A stretch of DNA of 64,000 nt, taken from contig CM051460.1 in NCBI GenBank assembly GCA_028095005.1, positions 16,973,501 through 17,037,500 on the forward strand, given 5' to 3'. The translations under genes were made by a program, and so were the position numbers. The stretch comes from Rhynchospora pubera. Taxonomy: Eukaryota; Streptophyta; Magnoliopsida; Poales; Cyperaceae. The notes beneath the pieces are model-generated. The model was not told the origin of the DNA. It made no database searches and saw only the letters and a program-made list of their open reading frames with translations. Within the stretch, counting starts at the first letter, position 1, and each line of letters starts with the position of its first letter. Shown here one piece after another: positions 46,647 through 59,655 of this stretch.

Positions 46647-49600
46647 ATGGCGAGCTCTCTGTGCTGCTCGAATCCTCCAAATCTGAGCGCCACAAGCGGC
46701 GAAGGCACCGTCGTCGACGATTTCGGCGGGATCAAGTCCTACATTGCCGGCTCCGTCGATTCCAAGCGCGCTGTCATTCTCATCTCCGATGTCTATGGTA
46801 ATCTCATCGCACTCCACCCTCCTCTTTAGCCCAACCTTTTCTCAATCTACAAACCAATTACTGTGTTCTCTCAATCAGTGCAACCCATTACTGTGTTTTG
46901 TAGCTTGGTTCATCGACTGGACCCTTGTCACTTGTCACTGAACTGTTCAAAAGAAAAAGAAATTTGAAAATTGCTGTTTCCCAAATTGTGTAATTTAAAA
47001 GTCTTGCACACATGCATTGGCTAATTGGTTTAATTTGTTTTTTATCTGCCCATGTGAAGCAGAAAAATAATGTGGGACTGGAACATTCTTATGTAGTTTA
47101 GTTATGTGTATTTCTCTAATAATAAGACTCTAACATCCTCCTGTTTTGGTATATTTTTCAGGATTTGAAGCACCCAACTTGAGGTATGTTCATTGTGGTC
47201 CTAAATCTTACTTCTTTGGATCAACACAATGCTTTTAGTTCAAATTTTTCCGTAAATGATAATCAAAATGTTTTAAGTCATCTTGCATATTTAATTTTGA
47301 TGTTTTCTTACAATTCATCTGTGTTTGTATGCATGTTTACTGTTCATGGATCAATTGGATTTTAAGCCCCTCAACTTTGATATTTCTTATGCATTACCAA
47401 ACAATGCTCTAGTTGCATTAAATTCAATTGGAAGATTCTCAATGTGTCAAACGATGTTCTAATTTTTCCCTTTTCGAAATTATTGCGCATTTCTTTTAAA
47501 GTATAAAATGTGCAGTTATTTGTTTCCTACTTTACTTTACCCCAGTTGTAACCTTTTGCCTCTAGACCTTTTAAATGCTATTTCTGAAACATAAAATACT
47601 GATGCCATGATTTATTTTATAGACTTGTGGTACACTTTCTTTATTTGATATACATGCTTTTAACCAAATCTTTAATAAATTACGCCTCTTTGAAAAGTGG
47701 CTGAAGAAAGTTTATTGTCCTTAAAATATTTGTAATTTATACGTCTTGTACTTCTTGAGCTGTTGCAGTGTGCAGTATTATACTTTGCTTTCTGATAAGT
47801 TTTATTTATTTTCTTTTATTTTCTGTATGTGATAATTTTCCAGTTTTGCTAAGCAGTAATTGCATTTGTAGGAAAATAGCTGACAAGGTTGCGGCTTGTG
47901 GCTATTTTGTGGTGGTCCCAGATTTCATTCATGGTGATCCTTTCAAACTTGATGATTCAACAAGGCCTTTTCCAGTCTGGTTGCAGTCTCATACTACAGT
48001 TTGGTTCCTTCTTTTTCTCCACAAGTAAAGTTTTGTGATGTTTTGAGTTCGACAAGTAAAATTTTGCAACTGTAGGAAAAAGGATTTGAGGAAGCAAAGC
48101 CTGTAGTAGCAGCTCTAAAAGAGAAAGGGGCTTCTTCAGTGGGCGCTGCTGGGTATTGTTGGGGTGGTATGCGCTCTTGTAAATTAGGTTTTAGATTTTG
48201 TTGACTTGACAAAACATATTATTAGACCATTAATCAAAATATTATTGTAACTCTACCATACTCAATACTCAAAACTTATTCTACTACAAGTACTATTTAC
48301 ATCTTAGCTAATTACTACATCTCATACATTAATTGAGAATACTTAATCAGTAACTTAGCTCGGAATGCACCCATGTAATTGCTTTTATACTCCTCTTTGT
48401 CGGTCATGATATATCTCTAGATTGTTCAATTATTTTTGCTAATTCATTTTATTGCCTTAATTAGTACTATTTCTATTATTCATGCATATTACTAGAGATG
48501 TCTAGAAGCTCTGAGCTCCTTGTATGACAAACCAAAAAGTCCCCTCTGGTTCATGGATGTTAAGGGAGGGATCAGTAACCATGGATTATCTTGACAGTAT
48601 ACTCTCAAAACATTTAGATAAGATTGAAAACTAACAAATTTCATAGTTATATTGTTTAAAATATATGGTTAAGTGTACCAAACAAATTCTAACAGACCTT
48701 AATTTTAAACTATGGAAAAATTCAAATCACTTGGTGAATGGTAAAACTTGCACCTAATCTCATCAATCTTTATAAGCATAGTACATTAGTACTTGGATAG
48801 TTCGATTATATTGATTACTCCTATAATGTTGGATTTCAAATTTAAACATCATTTTGAATGTGTCAAGATTATCAAGATCAATACTTGTTAAGTGATCCCT
48901 CCCCTATTAATTATCAGGTATTTTGCTATAATTCTCCAATGTTGCACCAAAAGAGAACAAGTGCCAAATTGGGTTCTGATTTCAACAGATTTATTGTTAG
49001 AGAACCAAATGAAGAAAGAAGAATTGACTTCCTAAAGAAATTTGACCGAAATATTACTTTAGGAGACAGATAAATGTGCAAACCACAAGGTTTATTATGT
49101 GTGCTATGTAGTTTTTAGCTGTGCCATACATTTTCTTTTGGCATTATCAGGGGCGGAGCTATAGGGGTGCGGAAGTGGGCTTTGAACCCCCCACCCCCCC
49201 TGTGATTTTAATTTAAGCGTTAATTTGTGGTGATTTTAATAGACGTGTGTGCAAGTTATGTTATCCCCCCACCCAAAGCCAAAAGATTACAAATTAGCCC
49301 CCCAGTTATTTTTTCCTAGCTCTGCCCCTGTGTATTATGGTTATACTAGAATTTTTATTGAATTATGTTGAACTATTCCTTAGTTCATTTATCTGTACTT
49401 GTACATTTGCAGCTAAGGTCGTTACTGAACTAGCAAAAGCTGCTGAGATCCAAGCTGCTGTTCTGTTGCATCCTTCCCTCGTATCTGTTGATGATATTAG
49501 AGGTATTTTTTTTTTCTCTTCAGGATATTCATTATCCAAGGAAAAAAAAAGTGTTCCACTTGTAAACCAACTTAAATTAAGATTGTTCAAAAATAATGTG

Positions 49601-50972
49601 GAGATGGTGTCTTTCAAGAATTTATAGCTTTTGTGGAGCTGTGCCTGCTGATATGAACCAATGTCAAGAGAAAAAGGCATGAAACCAGACAGCATGAGGC
49701 CTCTGGAGAGTGGTGTAAACTGCACCATGCAATGATGCTGCTGCAGGCCACACCAGGGGCTAGGTGCGACTATGCTGGCTCTCTTCCCCAGAGTGCAATG
49801 CACCTGTCAGGTGCAGTTTGCACCAAAAGAGGAACAGGCGTCTTTATTGTGTTTTCAGCTGTTTATTAAATAAGATTTGTCTGTAGATTCTAGAAGGGTT
49901 AGAAAGTGTCTGACAACTTGTTGTGAGTGTTTGGAGAGAGGAACGCCTATCAGTTGTGGTTTATGATTACCAGTCTCATCCTACTCTGCACTTCATGTCT
50001 CCAGAGACTTCCCAAGTTTACTTACAAAATCCACATCGCAAATCAGTCTGAATTTCTCTTATAAAAGTCCCCCAGGTTCAACAAGATATAGGAAGCACAA
50101 AATGATACATTGATCCTGCCTCAAGAATACCCCCTCCACCACCCCTCTTATGGTGGCCCCCCTGCATTGTCTCTTCATGTCAACCTCAGGGTCATAGATT
50201 TCAACAAGGGCAACAGCCTAGGGGTCAAAATCAGACATCTTACATTATGGCTTTTGCTCTTTATCAAGAATCAAGGTTTCACCGGGTTTGTTTTTTCTTA
50301 CTGCAGAAGTAAGAAATCTACCATAATATATATCAATTTAGACATCCCAGTATCCCACTAATAAGTTCCATTTAGGAGCTGCTGTGATACATTCTATGTA
50401 ACAATTGTTTAATCTGCATTTGTTAACTTTACCTGTATCTTATGATTGTTTTTTATCTGATAGATGGATGTGTTCCTTGAAGTTGATAAATATATACATT
50501 AAGCAAATTGGTGCACATTGATCAGTTTTCTACATCATTCTGTTCCTTCTTATTAATTGGATACAACTTGACATGAATACAGACGTTAAGTGCCCTATTG
50601 CTATACTTGGAGCTGAAACTGATCATCTCTCTCCACCTGAATTGGTGAAGCAATATGAAGAGGCATTAGCTGAAAAATCTGAGGTTGGTTTCCTTACAAA
50701 AATTGTAGCAAATGACAGAATAAACCTTTCAAAAGTCTAAAGTGCTGCTTCTAACAAGACATGGCTTAATATTTATGGTAGGCAACCAGTGGTAGAAAAA
50801 ACTGTAGATGATATACTGCAATCCTATGCAGGTTGATTACTTTGTTAAGATATTTCCTGGAGTTGCGCATGGATGGGCTGTCAGATACAAGGCTGATGAT
50901 ACAACAGCTGTCCAAAAGGCTGATGAGGCACGCAATGACATGGTGGAGTGGTTCAATAAGCACTTAGTTTAG
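46647..50972 (+). CDS. Dienelactone hydrolase family protein, seven exons
   Basis: Exons by GT-AG reading: 46647-46797, 47162-47183, 47872-47998, 48076-48166, 49413-49502, 50583-50683 and 50832-50972. They join in phase to 723 bases, 240 residues, the usual length. The catalytic triad of the family is present: Cys128 in AAGYCWGG-like context (GYCWG), Asp174 in GAETDHLSP, His207 in GVAHGW. Nearby marks are LISDVYG (residues 45-51), GYFVVVPDFIHGDPF and VLLHPSLVS. Plant members are soluble alpha/beta hydrolases, often labelled endo-1,3;1,4-beta-D-glucanase-like. Their true substrate is largely unknown and bacterial relatives open dienelactones. No signal peptide is seen. Exon 2 is only 22 bases. 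Intron 4 carries a hAT MITE. No disabling change is found. Confidence 0.92.
49148..49330. mobile_element. hAT-type MITE in DLH intron 4
   Basis: A 183-bp element starts CAGGGGCGGAGCTATAGG and ends CCTAGCTCTGCCCCTG. The flanks GGCATTAT and TGTATTAT match at 6 of 8 positions. The ends resemble those of the MITE at 41460. It is intronic, so splicing is probably unaffected. Confidence 0.87.
49503..50582. other. DLH intron 5 with GC-richer foreign-looking segment
   Basis: The intron is about 1.1 kb. Bases 49640-50300 are richer in G+C than the other introns and contain an inverted word pair (GGTGCAGTTTGCACC near 49811, GTGTAAACTGCACC near 49714). This looks like an old insertion, but no ends could be set. 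Confidence 0.35.
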
Positions 50973-53032
50973 ACTTAATACTCTGTTGTTTTCTATGTCA
51001 ATGAATATTGTTAGTCCAACACGGTCTGTCTAGCTCAGTTTGGTGAGACTTTGTTTGTGCAGTCTGGCTGCTTGTACTATGTTTCTTTTAAATTTGATTT
51101 TTGATACTGTTGCTTCAACTAAATTCCCCTGATGAGATTCTTTTGTACAAACAAGGATCTTAAGCATGCCTGTTAGTTCCCTGGGATCTATTCCTTCAGC
51201 GATGAAAATATTGACATGGTTAATGTAACACCATGATAATGTCATTGGGACCCTAGATGAGTCTGTATGACTGTATCCTCTAGGGTACCCCACAGTTCAG
51301 AATGTGAAGATGGGAGCAACCTGACTATCTGATTGAATGCAGTCCAAATGCTATATATTCCACTAGAGCACTGTACAGTCATGTGTTCAGATACATTATA
51401 CAAGTAGAGAGCTCTAGTATCTAGGACTGTTGTTTAAGAAGGGAGTCTGGATTTTTTATTATTTTTTTTCATCACTTCTCTTTGCTATCTATGTAATACT
51501 AGTATCACTTGAAGTCTTTCGATCACAAAATTTCTATATTTGTTCCTATTATTAGAAATAACAAATGATATATCTTTCTAATGTATTTAAAGTACTTTCA
51601 AAACTCATTTTGGGCACATGTATAGCATTTGAAATGATTATGAACTCATTTTAAGTCCTTTGATCATGAAAAATCTCTATTGACGCACCAAAGATGGTCG
51701 AAAATGAAATTCAAGTCTAACTGTTCGACTCACAAATTTGTAATAAATATCAAAGTTGATTGGAGGTCTAGTTTTCATTAGCATCACTGTGAAGATAGTG
51801 AACCTAGTTTGTTTATTTTACTTCTCCAAAAAAGAAAAAAAAAAAAACTTAGCAAAGCAACAACATTTTATTATTATGTGATCATTTTCTACACACGATA
51901 ACAGTACCAATAAGAATTCAAGATTTGGTTGTCTATTTCCTCGTTATTAAGATGTCTTCCTATTGTGTATCGATCTGTTTATGGGACTTAATTTTGTTCG
52001 CAAAACATTTATTATGCTGGAGCCATTAAACAAAACTATATGGTGACAAAAAATACAAAGTATGACAGGAACTATCAAATATAATTTTGAAAGAAACATA
52101 ATACTTTCGGTAGAGATATATATCACAGAAATTGCTTGTAATAATTTATTTGAACTATTGCAAACAGTTCCTTCCTATTTACAACAATCCGCTTGAAGAC
52201 AAAGTTTCTCAATTCAAATTAAAGTATTAAACGAATAGGATCGAAACTATGTCACATCTTAGGAAGGAAAAAAAAACATTATATATCTAAAGTTTTTGAC
52301 CGTACTCAATTATTAGTTGGCATCAATGTAATCATTGCTCTTTTATCTTTATATACGTGCTATTATGTGAAAATCAGACGTGCTGACGCAACTAGCAGCT
52401 CGGTTTGAAGCCAGAAGACACAAAAGTTTGATTGAGCTCAAGAAGGCTACAAGCAACCCGTGATTCTGCTAATATTTTTATATTATTTCAATAATATAAT
52501 AGGCAGGATATTATAAATTAATATAGAATGAACATATTTATGCCGATCTTTTGTACAAAACGCCAAATTTGACAAAGGTAGTTTCATTCAGTATTTGGCA
52601 CTATATGACGTCCCTTATATCATGGAAAAAACTAATTAAATTTTTTTGTCAGTTATTTGCTGCGTATAATATGTTGTTTAATTATAATACTGAAATTACT
52701 TCTTCCAATTGACAACATCTTGTAAATCAACTAATTAGAAGTTCAAAGATTACAATTGCTTTGCTTTTTTTTTTTTAAATTTGAAGAACATTTTGATGCA
52801 GATGACTCGTTCAAAACTTATATTCTTCAAAAGTCTAATTATGAAACTACCGAATGAAAATTTAGTACATTTTTATATTCATAGAAAGTATAGAATACAA
52901 ACATGAATTTCCCCTTGCAAAATAACTAAATAAGAAATAATCTGTCCGAAAAAAGTTACAATAAACATCTATTAATGTTCTCAGGAGAAAAAGAGGCGCA
53001 TTGTACTACCATCTTCTCTGAAGTATATAATG
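50973..53032. other. Between the DLH and NPF genes, convergent 3' flanks
   Basis: The first few hundred bases are likely the DLH 3'UTR. The rest is AT-rich with no recognised gene. The two genes converge here. Confidence 0.45.
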
Positions 53033-55798
53033 CTATTTAGTATCTCCAAGTTCGACCTTTTCTTCTCCCCGTTCTTTCTCAATTTCTGCGACCTTTTCAC
53101 CCTCAGCTGCTTCCAAAGTCTTCATCTTATAATATTTCGAGCACACAAGATAGTACCCAATATTAACTATTTGAATAGCAGTAACTAACCAGTAGTAACT
53201 ATCCAACTTTCCTTTGTTAAGATCATCTGGAAGCCAATCTACACCTTTTTTTGTACGATTATGCACAATAGTCACCAATGCTGTACCCATATAGTAACCA
53301 AGTGAAATACCTAGCCAGAATAATGCTGTGGCGCTACTTCTCATGCTCTCCGGTGCTTGATGATAAACAAACTCCATTTGACCCACTGAGAAAAAGGTCT
53401 CAGCGAAGCCATGTATGGCAAACTGAGGCACAAGCCAGAAGACACTAATAGAGACCCCATGTAAATTCATTGCATTTTTCCTCTTTGTTTCGACAAGTGC
53501 AGCTGACACGTTGGACAACATAGCAAGGACAAGGCCGGTACCCATACGCTGGAAGTAGGTGATTCCAGTTGGCCGTTTGGTATACCGGCGTGCTAAAGGG
53601 ACCAAAACTCGGTCATAGATTGTCAAACTAGTGAGCATAGATATGACAGTGAAGATAGAGATCGAAGCTGCTGGAAACTGGAAATGACGGGTGATGCGAC
53701 GGTCCATTATGCGGCCTTGCTGTATGGCAAAAGTGCCATTGTGCGAAAGAGCCATTATGAGAATTATCCCCATGATCCAGATAGGGAGCATACGCATGAT
53801 GGCTTTTAATTCCTCTACACGGTGCACTGTCGAGAGGCGCCAGAGGTTGGGACGGCCTGACGGTAGCATGTCGTCATTGGTGACTATAGCGGCTCGGTCA
53901 AAGAACCTTTAGTATATTATGACGAGTTAGTTTATTAAATTAAGGAGGTGGAAATTAAAATGATAATTTTTCATTTCCCTAATTTCATGCAGATGGTTAC
54001 AACATCCAGTGAGCTGGATTCCTAATCCCTAATGCTATAGACAAAACTCTTGCTTAATGATGCATGATCCATGTGCTAGTTTTTGTAAATATTCGAAAGC
54101 CAATCATAGTTGAAGACAGAGATGCGTCTGACTAAACCATTTATTAAGGACTATTTTTATTATTTATTATAATACGACAGTACCTGCAATGCTGCAAACC
54201 CTTCTATTATAATTCACCAACAGATAGTGTTCACCTAAGCCCATGGGAAACAACAAACAATACTGAAATGGTACTCTGCATTCTGTTTGAGCACCTTATC
54301 CACCTGAGTAATTAAAATATCATTCTTAAGTTCAAATTTTGATTTGATATTTTTTTATGATAAATTTGTGGTGAAAAATTGATTTGATAATTATAATTCA
54401 TAATTCCATTAACAATGACTCCTATCACTTCACAATGTTAATCTACACAAATTTTGTACTAAATATAGCAGTTTGGATCCAAGAAATAATTAGTGTATAC
54501 TTACTTCAGCTGATCAGTGTGCACAAGTCGACCAGTGACCGAGAGATCAGCATCAAGCGCTTTGTCTTGATAGAATAAATTCACATCATCTGGCCTAACT
54601 GCATTTCTTTTTCTGATAGCGGCAACCATGACCTGGGTCAACCGAGTCAAGGGGCTGCCAGCCGGCTTAATCCTGATGTAAAACGGGTACCCCACCACAA
54701 AAACTATGATAGAGAGAGCCATGACTATGGTTGGGATGCCAAACCCCCATCCCCACCCTACATTATCTTGTATGTACACCACCAGTGTCAGTGCCAGCAA
54801 TGATATGAACCCCATGCTGAAGAAATACAGGTTGAAGAAGGTAGGCCTGTCACATTACGTTAGCCAAGTTTAATTAGTTTAAAAATAGACTGATGCATCA
54901 GTTAATCTGTACACATGTACATTCAAACATGCACTTTGGATAATTTGAGCATAATATTTAAAAATTAGTTCTTTAGTCTCTGTATGCTGGTCTTGGAATT
55001 GATTATTCATCTATATAACATTCTAAATGTAAGCAGTTCACTATAGGTAATTATTTCAAAGTATTCCTAACAGGTTTCTGGGAACAACCAAGTAATTAAA
55101 TTTATGCTGTCAAAATAAATACTGTGATTTCATACCCTTTCTTAGCAGCTGCATGTGTGCCCTTGAGTTCAAGCTGATCAGCTCCAAAAGGAACAACACA
55201 AGGTCGGATGCCACCAGAACCAATTGCTGTCAAAAGCAGTGAAGTATACAAAATGAAAAACTGCCCTGATGTTGCCTTTTGGCATTGTTGATGCTCTGCA
55301 CAAGGTGGTGGGTGGAGAGATGGAGCAACAGCTGAAATAGTTAGACTGATCATGCCAATCAGGTAAATTATTAAACCAACAGTTATGGACCAAAAGCGTC
55401 CAGCAAAGGAGTCGGCAATTAAGGCACCGATGATAGGGGTCAGACTTGAAGTGCCACTGAAATTTGTTAGCACATTGGAGGCTTCAACCATTGGCATGTG
55501 CATTATCTGGGTCAGGTATGTGATCAAATTGGCATTGAAACCAGTGCTGGCAAACCGATCACAGATCTCATTTCCTATACATATGGGTAAGCAAAAATTA
55601 TCAGTATCCCATTATTGTGATTTATATTATTGCTGAAAGAATTTGTTTTTGTAAATAAAATTGTTCTCTTCTTATCTTCTCCTCGAATTTGGCAGTGCTC
55701 AGAAAGTTAGTCTAAAGCAAATAAATCTTACCCAGTATAAGGGGCATGGTCTTGAAACCACCCTGCATTTTATTCTCCTCTCTTCCATCTTCAGACAT
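53033..55798 (-). CDS. NPF (NRT1/PTR family) transporter, NPF3-like, copy A
   Basis: Four exons on the minus strand: 55798-55732, 55574-55136, 54846-54505 and 53906-53033, joining in phase to 573 residues. The start is MSEDGREENKMQGGFKTMPL. The proton-coupling ExxER-type motif is E25-I-C-D28-R29. Then follow NFSGTSSLTPIIGALIADSF (TM2 region), IGSGGIRPCVVPFGADQ (the conserved GGI-x-PC signature), the FFNLYFF segment, and the C-terminal six-helix half in exon 4 with MEFVYHQAPESMRSSATALF. NPF carriers are 12-helix proton symporters of the major facilitator superfamily. Members close to NPF3.1 have been reported to move nitrate or nitrite and gibberellins. The substrate here is not known. It lies head-to-tail with copy B; all introns fall at the same positions. 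Confidence 0.93.
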
Positions 55799-56180
55799 TT
55801 CTGAGAAGCAAACCGAATTAGTTTTCTCTCGTACTTATGTGTTAAAAACCTCTTTCAGTTGGGGGAAAGGGGAATGAATTGGATTTGGTTAGTTTGGTTC
55901 AATCCGACCTCTTCATGCCCATGGCATAGATGGATTAATCAGTATAAATAAACACATGCTCACCAACTCAACTATTTGATAACAATTTCTGGCACATGAA
56001 TCTGCAATATCAAGTGAAGAGACAATATTATAAGCAAAGTTGACCTCTGTATCTATGTGAACCAACAAATAAGCCAATAACTGTTATACTGTGAAACCGA
56101 CCGAGGTTTCTGTTTTTAGACCTGTATTAAATTTTGTTATTTTCTTTTAACTAAGTTTCTAGAGTACCACTAATTTTAAA
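55799..56180. other. 5' flank of NPF copy A
   Basis: Intergenic DNA holding the promoter of copy A. No clear TATA word could be chosen on the minus strand. Confidence 0.35.
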
Positions 56181-56193
56181 TTAAAGAAAAGCT

Positions 56194-56326
56194 CATGGTC
56201 TTAGTTGGTCTAGTGGCAAAGAGAAATGCACTTTAAATGGAGGTCATGCCTTCGAAACCCGACTAGTGTCCTATGTGACATTTAATTTTGAAATGAGTTA
56301 GACCCAACTTCTCTTCAAAAAAAAAG
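56194..56326 (+). mobile_element. tRNA-derived SINE with 13-bp target duplication
   Basis: The 133-bp element has a box-A-like TTAGTTGGTCTAGTGG and a box-B-like CTTCGAAACCC about 35 bp later, and ends in an A run. TTAAAGAAAAGCT flanks it perfectly (56181-56193 and 56327-56339). These are the marks of an RNA polymerase III SINE inserted by LINE machinery. It lies about 400 bp upstream of NPF copy A. Confidence 0.88.
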
Positions 56327-56504
56327 TTAAAGAAAAGCTGTGCCCGCTATCTGAATAAAATAAAGAGATTTTCTGATTTTGGCATATTAATTTGATCTAG
56401 TCTGAGCTACTAACTGCCCCTGTAAAGCATGATATCAATTCACCAGCAATTAGACCCAAATTTCCACCATTACATCTCGTTTTTATGTATTCTTACTGGA
56501 GTAA

Positions 56505-56877
56505 TGCTAGAATCAAACATATAGGACGTCAAACACGATCCAAACGTAGCATATTAAAATTTCTAACGGTCGATCCAAACCGCTCAATATGATCTCTATA
56601 TTAAAATATCTTTGATAATCAAATTTTATATTTTTTCATATTTTCTAACTATTTTTTTCGTATTTTCAAAATTGAAGGGTTCAGAACTTTTTAGATTGAG
56701 CATATTGAAAAATTCCAAAAAAATAGTAAAAAAATTTGAAAAAATATAAAATTTGGTCTCCATGAAGATTTTATAACACAGAACAATTTGTGCGGTTTGG
56801 ATCGGCCATTTCAATTTTAAAAATTAAAATTTCATCGCGTTGGACAAGTGTACGTGTCCTATATGTTTGACACTAGC
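56505..56877. mobile_element. Foldback MITE of the shared-core group, third type of tip
   Basis: It starts TGCTAGAATCAAACATATAG and ends ATATGTTTGACACTAGCA. The inner core GGTCGATCCAAACCGCTCAA is the same as in the foldbacks at 15491, 15975, 34196 and 44251. The arms are partly diverged. Confidence 0.8.
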
Positions 56878-57238
56878 AACCCCCTTCTTACTGTACTATA
56901 TTTTAATTTTTCCATAAGAACTAGTAAAGATGGATGAAAGCCAACTATCATTATATTTTTATTTGGGTAAGATAAGATGATTTTTTATCAGATATGACCC
57001 TAAAAAAAAGATTTTTATCAGATATGATTTTGGGACAAATTCAAACTTATTTCATTAATTTCCCGTTGATGAAACTATTAAGAAAATTCCTTTATCAAAG
57101 ATTCACTAAAATAATATAGACCCACTAACATTTGTAAAACTTGCTAGATCTACAAATATTCATTTACTTATTTATTATTTTTTGAAAAAGTGGTAGTGGT
57201 CACATAAGCAAAGTGGGATCCAAATCTTATGTCGCGCC

Positions 57239-57750
57239 TAGGGGTGAGCAAAAAGCTCGTAACTCGTGAGTTACTTGAACTCGACTCGTGAAAAGCTCGA
57301 TTATAACTCGAGCTAAAAGAACTCGAGTTGAACCAACTCGGTTAATAAACGAGTTGAGTTTGAGTTAGGCTGAACTCGGCTCGTTGACTCGTGAGCTGAC
57401 TCGTGACGTAATAAATTTTAATTTTTTGGAGATCATCGCCATGATCTATGAGTATCAAGATTGAGTTTCAAGACATATTTTGCTTCAAATCAATGCAAAA
57501 GAATAAAATTGATAATAAATTTTATTTTTTATATTATTGTATTATTCATAAATAATTATTGCATCTATTTATTATTTTCATGAGTTGAATACCGAGTCAC
57601 GAGTTGACTCGAGTTACAAAATGACAAGTTCGAGTTAGCTCGGATAGCTCGAAACTGCCTCCCGAACGAGTCACGAGTTGACTCGAGTTGTAACGAGTTC
57701 GAGTTCGAGTTATGCTCAACTCGCTCGAACTCGGCTCGTATACAGCCCTA
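57239..57750. mobile_element. hAT-type MITE tiled with ACTCGAGTT words, target duplication GTCGCGCC
   Basis: A 512-bp element starts TAGGGGTGAGCAAAAAGC and ends GTATACAGCCCTA, with GTCGCGCC on both sides (57231-57238 and 57751-57758). Both arms are arrays of ACTCGAGTT, GACTCGTGAG and AACTCG words; the ~150-bp centre is plain AT-rich DNA. Confidence 0.93.
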
Positions 57751-57920
57751 GTCGCGCCACACAGGATGTAGCGCACAAGAAGACAAAAACGATAGCCTCT
57801 CTTTAGAAAATACTTTGGACACGCCTATATTATTGTGCTTTTTTATTTATTTTTGAGGCGTTCTCTCTAATGTACTAGGAAAAAAAGAAAAAAACATTTG
57901 TCAACGGTATAAATTGGCAC

Positions 57921-58580
57921 TATGGTTCTCCGATCGTATGTGTCGTGGTATTTCGTGTCAAACACGATTTTGTTGGAGTATCGTGTCGTGTCGTGTTAAC
58001 ACGAATTATTTTTTAATCGTATCGTGTTAAATGATGAAATGAGCTAACAAGATACGCATTTTGACATAACACAACTAATACATCGTGTTGTGTCGTATTG
58101 GCAAGTCGTGTTAGTCGTGTATGATTATTTTATTATTTTAAAATAAAATATTAAAAATTTAAAAATAAAGAAAAATTTTTTACTAAACTGTAATAATTTA
58201 TTATTTGGTTAAGTTTAAATTTTTTATTAATATTTTTTATAAAAAATAATAATTAGATAAGAACAATATGAGTCAAAGCATGGTAATAATATGATGTAGT
58301 ATTATAAATTAGATTTAAATTATTAATTTGTTTAAATAATCAACATTAATAATTAAATTTGTGTTGTGTGATTGTGTCAGAATGTCAGTTCGTGTTCGTG
58401 TCGATCGTGTTGCGTGTCTAATCGTATCGTGTCAAATCGTACCAATTTTTTTAAATTTCCAACACGACACGATAACACGACTGTATCATACCAATTCCGT
58501 ATTCGTGTCATATCATGTCGTGCTAACATGCGTGCTTGTCGTGCCAGCACGATTGTGTCGTGTCATCTTGAAAAACAATA
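57921..58580. mobile_element. hAT-type element tiled with CGTGTCGTG words, target duplication ATTGGCAC
   Basis: A 660-bp element starts TATGGTTCTCC and ends AAAACAATA, with ATTGGCAC on both sides. The arms are arrays of CGTGTCGTGT and AACACGA; the centre is AT-rich. Non-coding: the open frames at its right arm are repeats. Confidence 0.82.
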
Positions 58581-58973
58581 ATTGGCACTCTCTATCATTA
58601 TTGTATTTTTTTTTCTTTCATGTAAAAATATTACTATATTTTTTTCCGGTGTATAAATGAATAATATTGCCATGCTTGTTATATCATTTATTTAATTATT
58701 TATAATGTTAGAAAACACGGTGTCCAATTTCTTTTTTCAAATCACAAAATTTTTTTGACTGAACTAAATACTTGCACATCACATGATATTTTTCAGAATT
58801 TGTACACGTTATAGTAATTAAAGAGCGAATTTGAGAGTATATATGACAAAAATAAATAAGAAAATGTCCCAACGAATATAGACGTGTCCAAAGCATTCTC
58901 CAGTAGGAACTATTATTTTTGTCCTTTTGCACGCTACATCTTGTGCCGTGCGGAACCAGCAAAGTGTATCTAA

Positions 58974-59187
58974 AGATGTGTTTGTTACACGTTGGAATAG
59001 AATAAAATAAGGGTTTGAATAAGGATTCTCTCTCCTCTCTCCTTTTATTCCGAATAAGAATCTAATTCCACCATATAGGTGGTATTAGAATAAGAGGTTG
59101 AATAAATTTTTATTCGAAATAAGACTTATTCAAAATGTGTTTAATTTCATCTTATTCAGAATAACAACCACAAACAAACACACTCTA
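58974..59187. mobile_element. MITE with TGTGTTTGTT ends, possible TAA target duplication
   Basis: The ends (AGATGTGTTTGTT and AACAAACACACTC) are inverted copies. TAA lies on both sides (58971-58973 and about 59185-59187), as in Tourist/PIF elements. The inside is GAATAAG-type words in both orientations. Confidence 0.65.
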
Positions 59188-59655
59188 AGTTTTACTTTCC
59201 AGGCTTCCAGCCAATCGCTACAACTTGTAGTTTCCACTAGGAAAATGAATACAAAGATCCAGCATGACATCATGGTTACATTGATGCACAGCATATGTAA
59301 TCCATGAAGGAACAGTGATTGATACAAGAGTGAAGTCTTCTCAGTGTGAACTGGAAATGTCGATGAGATTCATCTTCCCCACAAGGCACAAGGTGTCATG
59401 CCAAAATTAATAGGGAAAAAACAAAACAATCAACTATGGTAGGCCATAGCACGGTTATACAAAATAAGAAAAAAACAAATTTACCACAGTTTGGTTTGCC
59501 TGTACCTTTCTACTTTCTAGTTCTGTACTATTCCAATCGGGTTTGGATTTGTCAACAAATGAATCGGATTTGGATTATTCTGCTCCATTTCAGTCCGTTT
59601 GACCAAGTTTGACTTTAGTTGACTCGGTCAAACCACCATTTTTGTTCATTCCAGC

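Noticed and set aside
51030..51293. 87-codon minus-strand frame and a tRNA-like TCTAGCTCAGTTTGG word
   Set aside because: The region is most simply the DLH 3'UTR. The box-A-like word has no box B or acceptor stem pairing.
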